A DNA stretch of 64,000 nucleotides, taken from assembly GCF_900142575.1 (NCBI RefSeq), contig NZ_FRBI01000008.1, forward strand, positions 1 to 64,000, in the 5' to 3' direction. Shown here in pieces: positions 27,602-35,883 of the stretch (the stretch's first letter is position 1; each line of letters begins with the position of its first letter). Below the pieces are notes generated by a model, which saw only the letters and a program-made list of their open reading frames with translations, made no database searches and had not been told where the DNA came from. Made by a program: the position numbers and the translations under genes. Source of the DNA: Actinacidiphila paucisporea (GTDB lineage Bacteria > Actinomycetota > Actinomycetes > Streptomycetales > Streptomycetaceae).

Positions 27602-27897
27602 CCCGGACCGGCCCTGTCCGGCCCCGGGGCGGCGCCCGCGGGCCGGGGCGGCCGGTCGCGACGTTCGCCGGGTTCCATCTGCATTTACCGCGAGTAATTC
27701 GGATATCCCCCGCGTGCAACGACGCAGGAATTCAATGGTGAAAACGTCGGCCGCCTCTTTCCGGCCAAGGCGGCTGCGAGAAAGCGCTTGCTGAGTGAGT
27801 GATCCGTCCGGGGCCCCGGGAGGCGGGCCGGACCGCCCGTCCGGACCGGGGGCGCTGGACCGGACGGACGGGTGGACGGTCGGTGCGGCCGGAGGGG

Positions 27898-29460
27898 CTA
27901 GCCGGCGTAGGTCTCGAACTCGGCGACCTGCGGCGTGCCGCTCGCTCCGGTGATCTGGAAGGTGATCTTCTTCAGCGAGGTCCGGGGGACGGTGATGGCG
28001 CCCGCCCCGCTGCCGGAGGTCAGGACCGCGCCGGTGTCGCCGTTGACGACCTGCCAGGAGCCGATGCGGCCCACGGCTCCCGAGGCCTCGCGGATGACGA
28101 CCGAGGAAACCGTGGTGGCGGAGCCCCACTTGACCGAGACGGAGCCGGTGGTGCCGCTCGGCGACCAGTAGGTGCCGAGGTTGCCGTCGATGGCGTTGCC
28201 GTAACTCGTCCCGCTCGCCTTGCTGGAGCCGTCGGCGCCGGCCCCGAGGCTGAGGTTGGTCCCGCCGGGAGGAGCCGAGGTGGGGGGAGTGGTCGGCGGG
28301 GTCGTCGGCGGCTTCGTGGTCGGCGTCTGGGTCGGTGACTGCGTCGGCGACTGCGTCGAGCAGTTGCCGTCCGAGACCCGCAGCCCCTTGTCGGCTCCCG
28401 CGCTCGCGGTCACGATGCTCGGCACGCAGCTCGCGTTGTCCAGGCTGTAGGAGTACGGGATGCTCACCGTCGTGTTGGACTGCGGGTTCGGCCCGGCGGG
28501 GTGGTTCTCGCTGCCCGCGCCGGTCCACGTCACGTTGTCGTAGATGTTGCCGCTGACCTGCCAGTATCCGGTCAGGTCGGTGTAGAAGGTGCCCAGGACG
28601 TCCTGCGAGTCCTTGAAGTAGTTGTTGTCCACCTTCGCGTGCGCCCCGACCCGGGAGTTGATGCCGGACTTGTTCAGGCTCACGTAGTAGTTGTTGTACA
28701 TGTGCGCGGTGCCGCCGCGCAGCAGCGGCGTGCGGGAGTCGATGTTCTGGTACAGGTTGTGGTGGTAGGTGATGAAGCTGCTCGCGAGGTCGGTGTCGCT
28801 GCTGCCGACCAGGCCGCCGCGTCCTGAGTTGCGCAGGGTGCTGTAGGACAGCGTCACGTACCGGGTGTTGTTCTTCAGGTCCATGAGGCTGTCGTAGCCC
28901 TGGTCCTCGCCGCCGGACGCCAGCAGGCTGACGTGGTCGACCCAGACGTTGTGGACGTCGCTCTCCATGCCGATCGCGTCACCGCCGTTGGACGTGGGGG
29001 AACCGGACTTCTTGACGTTCTGGACCGTCACGTTCTGGATGATGATGTTGCTGGACTCGCGGACGTGGATGCCCAGCTGGTCGAAGACGGCGCCACTGCC
29101 GACGCCGACGAGCGTGACGTTGCTGACCTGCTTGAGATCGATGACGTCGGCGGCGGTGTTGCAGCTGCTGCCCGACACCTTGGCGGTGTTGCCGTGGTTG
29201 ATGGTGCCCTCGACCTGGATGATGATCGGGGTGCTGCTGCTGGCCCGGTTGCACAGGGCCGCGTTGATCTCGGCCCCCGTGCCGGCGTGCACCGTCTGGC
29301 CGCCCGCACCGCCGGTGGTCCCGCCGTTCACGCTCGCGTAGCCGGTGGCGCCACTGGTCGCCGCCGACGCCCCGGGTACTAACAGGACCGCTCCGGTCGC
29401 GGCCCCGAGGGCCATCGCGGCCAGCGCCGTGCTGAGTCGCAGTGCGACTGCTCGTCTCAT
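27898..29460 (-). CDS. Secreted pectate lyase (PL1) with C-terminal discoidin-like domain
   Basis: 520 residues, ATG 29460 after AAGGGG. A signal peptide (residues 1-33) ends in an AxA site. A parallel beta-helix pectate lyase follows (about 35-360) with the family blocks GIHVRESSNIIIQNVTV, VWVDHVSL (the WxDH motif), YDSLMDLKNNTRYVTLSYS and YHHNLY. A Thr/Pro linker (QSPTQSPTQTPTTKPPTTPP) leads to a discoidin or F5/8C-type carbohydrate-binding domain (about 400-520). It depolymerises pectin outside the cell by calcium-dependent beta-elimination. It lies downstream of a palindrome typical of LacI-family sugar regulators. Confidence 0.93.
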   Translation of the reverse strand: MRRAVALRLSTALAAMALGAATGAVLLVPGASAATSGATGYASVNGGTTGGAGGQTVHAGTGAEINAALCNRASSSTPIIIQVEGTINHGNTAKVSGSSCNTAADVIDLKQVSNVTLVGVGSGAVFDQLGIHVRESSNIIIQNVTVQNVKKSGSPTSNGGDAIGMESDVHNVWVDHVSLLASGGEDQGYDSLMDLKNNTRYVTLSYSTLRNSGRGGLVGSSDTDLASSFITYHHNLYQNIDSRTPLLRGGTAHMYNNYYVSLNKSGINSRVGAHAKVDNNYFKDSQDVLGTFYTDLTGYWQVSGNIYDNVTWTGAGSENHPAGPNPQSNTTVSIPYSYSLDNASCVPSIVTASAGADKGLRVSDGNCSTQSPTQSPTQTPTTKPPTTPPTTPPTSAPPGGTNLSLGAGADGSSKASGTSYGNAIDGNLGTYWSPSGTTGSVSVKWGSATTVSSVVIREASGAVGRIGSWQVVNGDTGAVLTSGSGAGAITVPRTSLKKITFQITGASGTPQVAEFETYAG

Positions 29461-29865
29461 CGTTCGTTTCCCCTTGTCGTCTTCGGATGCCGGGTGCTGC
29501 TGCCGCTCCGCGGAACTCCGGCGCAGGATCGATGGCTGCTCCTGTGCGGGGTGCCGATCGGGTGCCGCGGAGATCGCTTCGAGTACAACGATCCCCGGAT
29601 CATCGGGAAAGCGCTTTCTGTCCGCGAGGATAGGATGGCATCTGCGGGACTGGCAAGAGTCGTGCCGGGACGAAATGGTGCGCTGCCGCCTCATGCGGCA
29701 CCCGCCGCTATTGATCGTTCCCGGAATTCGCACTCGCCCGGTGGAGCCGGAATCGGGGCGGTGTCTCGCTCCGCCGGACGGTGCCCGACGCGGCGCGTCG
29801 GGCGGCCGGGACCGGCCGGCAGGGGAGAAGTGCGGGGGCGGCGCCGATGCCGCGGACGTCGACCG
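29461..29865. other. Upstream region of the pectate lyase gene
   Basis: About 400 bases without a supported gene. It contains the palindrome at 29607-29618 and the region in which the leftward promoter should lie. Confidence 0.4.
29607..29618. promoter_or_regulatory. 12-bp palindrome, candidate LacI-family operator of the pectate lyase gene
   Basis: GAAAGCGCTTTC is a perfect inverted repeat with the central CG step and AAAGCG/CGCTTT arms usual for LacI-family operators. It lies 147 bases upstream of the pectate lyase start. A near match (GAAAGCGCTTGC) occurs at 27780-27791, downstream of the gene. Confidence 0.5.
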
Positions 29866-31014
29866 TCAGCCCAGCGCCGGGGGCGGGGCCGCGGCCTCGG
29901 CGGGCAGGGCCTGGGTGCACGCCGGCCGGCGGGAGGCGGCGGCCGGGTCGAGGGGGACGCCGTTGGAGCGCAGCACCTCCTTCAGGCGCAGGATCAGCGG
30001 GAAGACCTCCTGGTTCCAGTCGCCGCCCTGCTCGTCCCATGCGCGCTGCTCGGCCTCCACGGCCCCCCGGTCCTCGGCGAAGACCCGTTCGGTGAAGCGC
30101 CGGATCAGCGGCCACGCCAGCTGGAGCGTCCCGGGCACGCGGGGCTTGGCGATGGTCAGCAGCCCGTGCACCCGGCTGGTGCGCTGCTCCGCGTCCAGCG
30201 GCACGTACGCGGCCCACAGCGAGAACGCCGGGACGGTGGCGCCCTCGGGCACCAACTGGAGCGTCTGGTACGGATACTGCGTACGGATGGTCAGGACGTC
30301 CGGGGTGTCCCGGCCGTTCTTCCCCTCGCCCGACAGCAGCCCGGCGCCGCGGTCCTTGCGCCCGCCGCCCGCCGTGAACCGGTAGCGCGCCTGGAGGAAG
30401 TCAGGACCGTCGTCGTAGCCGAGCAGTTCGGGCCGGATGGTGCCGAGCACGCCCCGGTGCAGGAACTGGTGGTTCATGTCGAGCAGGTTCTCGTGCATGA
30501 AGGAGTAGTGGCAGCCCACCGTGCGGGAGAAGCGCATCGTCCGGTGCGTGGAGGAGCCGTACGCCGGCAGGTCGGGGAGCGGCGCGGCGGCGGCCTTGTC
30601 CGCGGCGCCGGGATAGACGAACACCAGGCCGTATTTCTCCCGCACCGGATACGCGCGGACGCCCCGCGGCGGCCGGCTGGTCCCCTTGGGCAGGTAGGGG
30701 ATCTGGCTGATGTGCCCGTTCCCCCGGTAGGCCCAGGCGTGGTAACAGCAGCGCAGCGTCTCCCCTTCGACGACACCCATGCTCAGCGGCACCTGCCGGT
30801 GCGCGCACCGGTCCTCCAGCGCGTGCACGGCACCGGACGCGGTGCGGTAGACCGCGATCCGCTCCCCGGCGAACTCGGCGGCGAGCACCTTGCCCGCGCG
30901 CACCCGGCGGGACTCCGCCACCGGATACCAGTGCTCCGGGTGGATGCCGACGCGCCGCAGGTCGGTCAGCTGTCCGGACCCGTCCTCCGGCCGCGGCCGC
31001 CACGGATCAGTCAT
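29866..31014 (-). CDS. Rieske non-heme iron oxygenase, large subunit type
   Basis: 382 residues, ATG 31014 with AGGAGG upstream. The N-terminal Rieske domain has Cys-x-His in DRCAHRQ and Cys-x2-His in RCCYHAWAY, ligating the [2Fe-2S] cluster. The C-terminal catalytic domain has the mononuclear-iron motif NLLDMNHQFLH (Asp and two His). It is a single-component-looking terminal oxygenase of the kind that hydroxylates or demethylates aromatic or alicyclic substrates and needs a reductase from elsewhere. Neighbours are secreted hydrolases and give no substrate clue. It could be catabolic or a tailoring enzyme outside the cluster core. Confidence 0.9.
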   Translation of the reverse strand: MTDPWRPRPEDGSGQLTDLRRVGIHPEHWYPVAESRRVRAGKVLAAEFAGERIAVYRTASGAVHALEDRCAHRQVPLSMGVVEGETLRCCYHAWAYRGNGHISQIPYLPKGTSRPPRGVRAYPVREKYGLVFVYPGAADKAAAAPLPDLPAYGSSTHRTMRFSRTVGCHYSFMHENLLDMNHQFLHRGVLGTIRPELLGYDDGPDFLQARYRFTAGGGRKDRGAGLLSGEGKNGRDTPDVLTIRTQYPYQTLQLVPEGATVPAFSLWAAYVPLDAEQRTSRVHGLLTIAKPRVPGTLQLAWPLIRRFTERVFAEDRGAVEAEQRAWDEQGGDWNQEVFPLILRLKEVLRSNGVPLDPAAASRRPACTQALPAEAAAPPPALG

Positions 31015-31150
31015 CACTGTCCTCCTCACGCTCGCGCCACACCCGCCGGACCCAGCCTTCCCCGCGAACGGCCCGCCGTCGTTCCCAGCGGCGCACCCGG
31101 GTGACGCCGCCGGGTGGAGCGCCCGACGAGGCCCGCGGTGGCGCGACAGC

Positions 31151-31190
31151 ACACCGGCCCGGGCCGTGGGCGAACCACGGTCCCGGGCCG
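31151..31190. terminator. Terminator hairpin downstream of the sedolisin gene
   Basis: Arms 31151-31167 and 31173-31190 pair over 17 bases with one bulged base around a five-base loop. The hairpin follows the stop codon of the leftward protease gene. Confidence 0.65.
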
Positions 31191-31210
31191 GTGCGCTGAC
31201 GGTGGGACGG

Positions 31211-32470
31211 TCAGCCCTGGAAGGCCGTCACCCCGTTGGGGGTGCCGAGGCCGGTCGGGCCGTCGTAGCCCGGACCCGCGGTGCACAGGTACGAGCCGCT
31301 GCACGAGCCGTTGGAGCCGCTGGTGACGTCGTTGAGCGCCGAGGTGTGGGCGTACGGGAACGACGACGGGTAGGAGCCGGCGGACGGCGTGCCCGCGAGG
31401 GCGTAGACCGCGGCGATGATCGGCGAGGAGACGCTGGTGCCGCCGAAGACCTCCCAGCCCGGGTCGCCGCCGTAGGTGTCGTAGACCGCGACACCGGTGG
31501 CCGGGTCGGCGACGGCGGAGACGTCCGCGACCGTGCGCTTAGCGCAGCCGGTGTCCTTCTGCCAGGTGGGCTTGGCGTCGTAGCGGGAGCAGCCGGAGCC
31601 CGCGCCGGACCACGCCGTCTCGGTCCAGCCGCGCGTGGTGCTCGACTTCTTCAGCGAGGTGCCGCCTACCGCGGTGACATAGCGCGAGGCCGCCGGGTAC
31701 TCGACGCCGTAGCCGCCGTCACCGGAGCTGACGGTGATGGCGACGCCGGTGTGGTTGAAGTACGAGCTGTCGTAGGAGGTGTCCGAGGAGGACTCGCTGC
31801 CGCCGTAGCTGTTGGAGACGTACTTCGCGCCGAGGGAGACCGCGGTGTTGACGGCCTTGCCCAGGTTCGCCATGGACGCCGAGGTGGCCTCGACCAGCAG
31901 GATGTGGCACTGCGGGCAGATCGCGCTGGCCATGTCGATGTCGAGCGAGATCTCCTCCGCCCAGCCCGCGTTCGGCGCCGGCAGCGAGCTGGTGCCGCTC
32001 TGGCCGACCTTCTTGAAGCATCCGTTGGCGGTGGTGCAGGCGGTCAGCCCGTACGTCGACCGGTACGTCGCGAGGTTCGACTCGGCGTTGGGGTCGTCGT
32101 ACGCGTCGACGATGGCGACGGTCGCGCCGGAACCGCCCGTGCTGGGCAGGGCGTAGGCGCTGTGCAGGTCGGCGGGGCCGAAACCGGACGGCGCCGCCGC
32201 CGGGCTCACCGCGGCGGACCTCGGCAGCGTGGAGTGGGCGAGCGTGTCCGCGCCGCCGGTGACCTTCAGAGCCGCACAGGCCATCATGCCGGGCCTGGTG
32301 CTGACCGCACAGGAACGTGTGGTGGTGAGCTTGTGCGTGGCCGTGGTGCCGGCCGCGTCGGCCGCCGGCGCCGCGAGTGCGGCTCCGGACAGGACGAGGC
32401 CGGTGACGGCGGCGAGCGCCAGTCCGGCACGGCGGAGGGAGAGGGGGGCGGTGGTGAGAGTGGGGCGCAA
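31211..32470 (-). CDS. Secreted S53 (sedolisin) serine-carboxyl peptidase
   Basis: 419 residues from TTG 32470, chosen because AGGAGG lies seven bases upstream and the next residues form an ideal signal peptide (SLRRAGLALAAVTGLVLSG ... APAADA). Earlier ATG codons in the frame have no ribosome site. Sedolisin catalytic residues are visible: Glu and Asp in WAEEISLDID, the oxyanion Asp in SSGDGG, and the nucleophile in GGTSVSSP. The prodomain is unusually short, so the mature form may start near the NLATYRSTYGL block. It digests proteins outside the cell, usually at low pH. Confidence 0.9.
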   Translation of the reverse strand: MRPTLTTAPLSLRRAGLALAAVTGLVLSGAALAAPAADAAGTTATHKLTTTRSCAVSTRPGMMACAALKVTGGADTLAHSTLPRSAAVSPAAAPSGFGPADLHSAYALPSTGGSGATVAIVDAYDDPNAESNLATYRSTYGLTACTTANGCFKKVGQSGTSSLPAPNAGWAEEISLDIDMASAICPQCHILLVEATSASMANLGKAVNTAVSLGAKYVSNSYGGSESSSDTSYDSSYFNHTGVAITVSSGDGGYGVEYPAASRYVTAVGGTSLKKSSTTRGWTETAWSGAGSGCSRYDAKPTWQKDTGCAKRTVADVSAVADPATGVAVYDTYGGDPGWEVFGGTSVSSPIIAAVYALAGTPSAGSYPSSFPYAHTSALNDVTSGSNGSCSGSYLCTAGPGYDGPTGLGTPNGVTAFQG

Positions 32471-32729
32471 CTGGTGCCTCCTGTCGGGGTGGTGCGGAGG
32501 GCTTGCGTGTCGCATGACCACTGGGCTGCATGGTGTGAGCCGAGTGACGAGATGAAGGTAGCCTGACGCGTTCGCGTCAAGTTGCTCCAAGGTGCGGATT
32601 TGGCAGAGGCAATACGCTCGCTTTGCCAACGCGGGGTGCGGGCGGGCCGGGAGGCGTACGGGCCGGGGACGCGGGAGCGTACGCGGCGTCAGACCGGCGG
32701 CGGCGGGCGGCAGTCACTATCATCGGCGG

Positions 32730-33250
32730 GTGCACATCGAGCCCTACGCCGTGGCGGTGCCGGACGCGGTGCTCGACGACCTGCGGCAGCGACTCCGCCG
32801 CACCCGCTGGCCCGAGCCGGCGCCGGGCGAGGCCTGGAGCCAGGGCGTCGACCTGGACTACCTGGACTGGCCGCCTGGGTGCTGGACAAGTGGCGCTCCT
32901 GGTCCGGCAGCGGCGGCGACCTCGACGGCCGCTTCGGCCGTGACGCCCTCCTGGCGATGCTGACGCTCTGGTGGGCCTCCGGGTCGATCACCTTCTCGAT
33001 GCGCGACTACTACGACAACCGCCGGCACGGCACGCCGATCGGCCCGGCCGACGCCGTACGCGTCCCGACCGCGATGGCGGTCTTCGCCAACGAGTTCGTC
33101 CCCGAGGGCCGGCCGCCGCGCTCCTGGTACGAACGGCTCTACGCGATCCACCGCTGGACCGTCTTCCCCCGCGGTGGCCATCTCGCGGCGGCGGAGGAAC
33201 CCGACCTGCTGGCCGGCGACATCGCCGCCTTCTTCACCAGCCCGCGCTGA
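32730..33250 (+). pseudogene. Epoxide hydrolase remnant (internal deletion plus frameshift)
   Basis: From GTG 32730 about 47 codons encode the N-terminal EPHN region of microsomal-type epoxide hydrolases (IEPYAVAVPDAVLDDLRQRL, then TRWPEP and VDLDYL). Near 32870 the reading frame changes and continues with the C-terminal part (LAAWVLDKWRSW, SITFSMRDYY, VPTAMAVFANE, then HRWTVFPRGGHLAAAEEP) to 33250. The roughly 200 residues between them, including the HGWPGS oxyanion region and the nucleophilic Asp, are gone. The gene is not functional. It is the second deletion remnant within 6 kb. Confidence 0.85.
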
Positions 33251-33284
33251 ACCCGGTGTCATCACGACCGCGTTGCCGGACCTA

Positions 33285-33312
33285 TTGCCGTGGGAGCGCT
33301 CCCACATATTCT
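33285..33312 (+). promoter_or_regulatory. CebR box within the glucanase promoter
   Basis: TGGGAGCGCTCCCA (33291-33304) is the exact consensus palindrome bound by the cellobiose-responsive LacI-family repressor CebR of streptomycetes. It fills the spacer between TTGCCG (33285-33290) and TATTCT (33307-33312), 108 bases upstream of the GH44 start. This predicts induction by cellobiose or cellotriose. Confidence 0.88.
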
Positions 33313-33419
33313 GGGGTGTCAGCTCACGCGACCCAGCAGTCCCTCACCACCCGGCCGCGCACCCGTGCGCGGCCGGCTCCCCCCACACCGGGCCCCTCGG
33401 GGCCGTTGAGAAGGAGACC

Positions 33420-35813
33420 ATGCGTACAGCATCCAAGGGCGCCCTCGCGGCGCTGGTCCTCGCGGTGGTCGCCGCCGTGCCGGCCGGCCCCGCCGGGGCG
33501 GCCGCGGCGCCGCGCTCCGCGCCGGCCGCCCGCGCGGCCGCCACCGCGGGCCCGGCGCTCAGCGTCGACACCACCACCGGACGGCATGCCATCGACCCCC
33601 ACGTCTACGGCATGAACTTCGCCGACGAAGCCCTGGCCAAGGAGCTGCGGCTGCCGGTGAACCGCTGGGGCGGCAACGCCACCACCCGATACAACTACAA
33701 GCTCGACACCCACAACACCGGCTCCGACTGGTATTTCGAGAACGTCGCCTCCGCCAACGACCCCGCCGCGCTGCCCGACGGCTCAGAGGCGGACAAGTTC
33801 GTCGACCAGAACCTGCGCACCGGCAGCGACACCCTGCTGACCGTGCCGATGATCGGCTGGACCCCCGCGGCGCGCGACAGCTCCTGCGGCTTCAGCATCG
33901 CCACCTACGGCCCCCAGCAGGGCAGCGACTCCCAGTGGCGGCCCGACTGCGGCAACGGCGTCAAGCCCGACGGCACCCAGGTCACCGGCAACGACCCGAC
34001 CGACACCAGCGTCCCGATCGGCGCCGACTTCACCAAGGGCTGGGTGCAGTACCTCGACAGCGCCTACGGAGCCGCCGGACACGGCGGGGTGCGCTACTAC
34101 GACCTCGACAACGAGCCCGACCTGTGGCACTCCACGCACCGCGACGTCCACCCCACGGGCGCGAGCGATGACGAGCTGCGCGACAGCACCTACGCCACCG
34201 CGGCCGCCGTCAAGGCCGCCGACCCCGGCGCGCAGACACTCGGCCCGGTCGGCTGGGGCTTCAACTCCCTGACCTACTCCGGCCTCGACCAGGACGTCTG
34301 CAACAGGCAGGGCGGCAGCTGCTGGTCCAACCCGCCCGACCAGGCGGCACACGGCGGCCTGCCCTTCGCGACCTGGTACCTCCAGCAGATGCGGGCCTAC
34401 CAGCAGGCCCACGGCACCCGCATCCTGGACTACTTCGACGAGCACATCTACCCGCAGCAGTCGGGCGTGGCGCTCGGCGGCAGCAACGACGCGGCCACCC
34501 AGGCGCTGCGGCTGCGCTCCACCCGGCAGCTGTGGGACCCGTCGTACGTCGACGAGAGCTGGATCAACCAGCCCATCCAGTTCATCCCCCGGATGCGCTC
34601 GCTGGTCGACCAGAACTACCCCGGCACCAAGGTCGCCATATCCGAGTACAACTGGGGCGCGCTCGACCACGTCGACGGCGCCCTCGCCCAGGCGGACGTC
34701 CTCGGCATCTTCGGCCGCGAGGGGCTCGACCTGGCCACCCTGTGGTCGCCGCCCAAGGCCACCGACCCCGGGGCGTACGCCTTCCGCATGTTCCTCAACT
34801 ACGACGGCGCGGGCGGCACCTTCGGCAACACCGCCGTCACCTCCGGCAGCGCCGACCAGGACAAGCTCGCGGTCTACGCGTCCGAGCGCAGCAGCGACCA
34901 CGCGACCACCGTCATGGTGATCAACAAGACCACCGGCGACCTGACCGCCCCGGTCTCGCTGACCTCCGGCACCACGCTGCCCGCCGCCGCACAGGTCTAC
35001 CGCTACGGCCAGGACGCGCCCACCGCCATTCAGCACCCGGCCGACCAGCCGCTGTCCGGCGGGCATTTCAGCGCGACCTTCCCCGCGTATTCGATCACCG
35101 AATACGTCATCCCCGCCGGCTCCACCACGGCCAACCCGCCGTCCGCGCCCAGCACCCCGACCGCCTCCGCCGTCGGCTCCGACCGCGCCACGCTGACCTG
35201 GGCCGCGTCCACCGCCGGCTCCGCGCCGGTGGCGTCCTACCAGGTCTACTCCGGCGACCCGGCGACCACTCCCGCCGTCGCGACCGTCGCGGCGCCGGCC
35301 ACGAGCACCACCGTCACCGGGCTGAGCCCGTCCACCGCCTACACCTTCCGCGTCGTCGCCAAGGACACCGCCGGCCGCAGCTCCCCGGCCTCGTCCCCGG
35401 TGACCGTCACCACCACCGCGGGACCGGCCACCGGCTGCACCGTCGCCTATTCCGTCACCACCGACTGGGGGAGCGGCTTCGGTGGCAGCATCACCCTCAC
35501 CAACAAGGCGGCACCGCTGAGCGGCTGGCAGCTCGGCTTCTCCTTCGCCGGCAACCAGAAGGTCACCCAGGGCTGGAACGGCACCTGGTCCCAGACCGGC
35601 GCCGCGGTCACCGTCAAGGACGCCGGCTGGAACGCGTCACTGCCCACCGGCGCGTCCACCACCATCGGCTTCAACGGCTCCTACACCGGTAGCAATCCGG
35701 CCCCGCACGCCTTCACCCTCAACGGCAAGCCGTGCGGCGCCGCCTCGGGCGCCGCCGCCGGGACCGTCCCCGCGGCCCAGGGCCGCGCGCCCGGCGCGCA
35801 CGCCGTGTCCTGA
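33420..35813 (+). CDS. Secreted GH44 endoglucanase/xyloglucanase with FN3 and CBM2 modules
   Basis: 797 residues, ATG 33420 after GAAGGAGACC. A signal peptide (1-28) and Ala-rich stretch lead to a GH44 catalytic domain (about 50-560): PVNRWGGNATTRYNY, YYDLDNEPDLWHSTHRDVHP (acid/base Glu), DYFDEHIYPQ and AISEYNWG (nucleophile Glu). Then come a fibronectin type III module (about 570-668) and a family 2 carbohydrate-binding module (about 672-776) with conserved Trp residues (TTDWGSGFGG, SGWQLGFSF, QGWNGTW). It cleaves internal beta-1,4 bonds of cellulose or xyloglucan at the cell exterior. Regulation by CebR is indicated by the box in its promoter. Confidence 0.93.
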   Translation: MRTASKGALAALVLAVVAAVPAGPAGAAAAPRSAPAARAAATAGPALSVDTTTGRHAIDPHVYGMNFADEALAKELRLPVNRWGGNATTRYNYKLDTHNTGSDWYFENVASANDPAALPDGSEADKFVDQNLRTGSDTLLTVPMIGWTPAARDSSCGFSIATYGPQQGSDSQWRPDCGNGVKPDGTQVTGNDPTDTSVPIGADFTKGWVQYLDSAYGAAGHGGVRYYDLDNEPDLWHSTHRDVHPTGASDDELRDSTYATAAAVKAADPGAQTLGPVGWGFNSLTYSGLDQDVCNRQGGSCWSNPPDQAAHGGLPFATWYLQQMRAYQQAHGTRILDYFDEHIYPQQSGVALGGSNDAATQALRLRSTRQLWDPSYVDESWINQPIQFIPRMRSLVDQNYPGTKVAISEYNWGALDHVDGALAQADVLGIFGREGLDLATLWSPPKATDPGAYAFRMFLNYDGAGGTFGNTAVTSGSADQDKLAVYASERSSDHATTVMVINKTTGDLTAPVSLTSGTTLPAAAQVYRYGQDAPTAIQHPADQPLSGGHFSATFPAYSITEYVIPAGSTTANPPSAPSTPTASAVGSDRATLTWAASTAGSAPVASYQVYSGDPATTPAVATVAAPATSTTVTGLSPSTAYTFRVVAKDTAGRSSPASSPVTVTTTAGPATGCTVAYSVTTDWGSGFGGSITLTNKAAPLSGWQLGFSFAGNQKVTQGWNGTWSQTGAAVTVKDAGWNASLPTGASTTIGFNGSYTGSNPAPHAFTLNGKPCGAASGAAAGTVPAAQGRAPGAHAVS

Positions 35814-35817
35814 CCGC

Positions 35818-35859
35818 GAGCCGGGTCCGTGACGGCCGAGGCCGTCACGGACCCGGCTC
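35818..35859. terminator. Bidirectional terminator hairpin
   Basis: An inverted repeat of up to 20 bp (35818-35837 with 35840-35859), with a very short loop, lies between the convergent glucanase and alkylsulfatase genes. Confidence 0.8.
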
Positions 35860-35883
35860 CTTCCCCGCGGCCCGGCGGCGCCG

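Noticed and set aside
27800..27897. Terminator downstream of the pectate lyase gene
   Set aside because: GC-rich partial inverted repeats (CCGTCCGG and CCGGACGG) are present, but pairing is too imperfect to define a stem.
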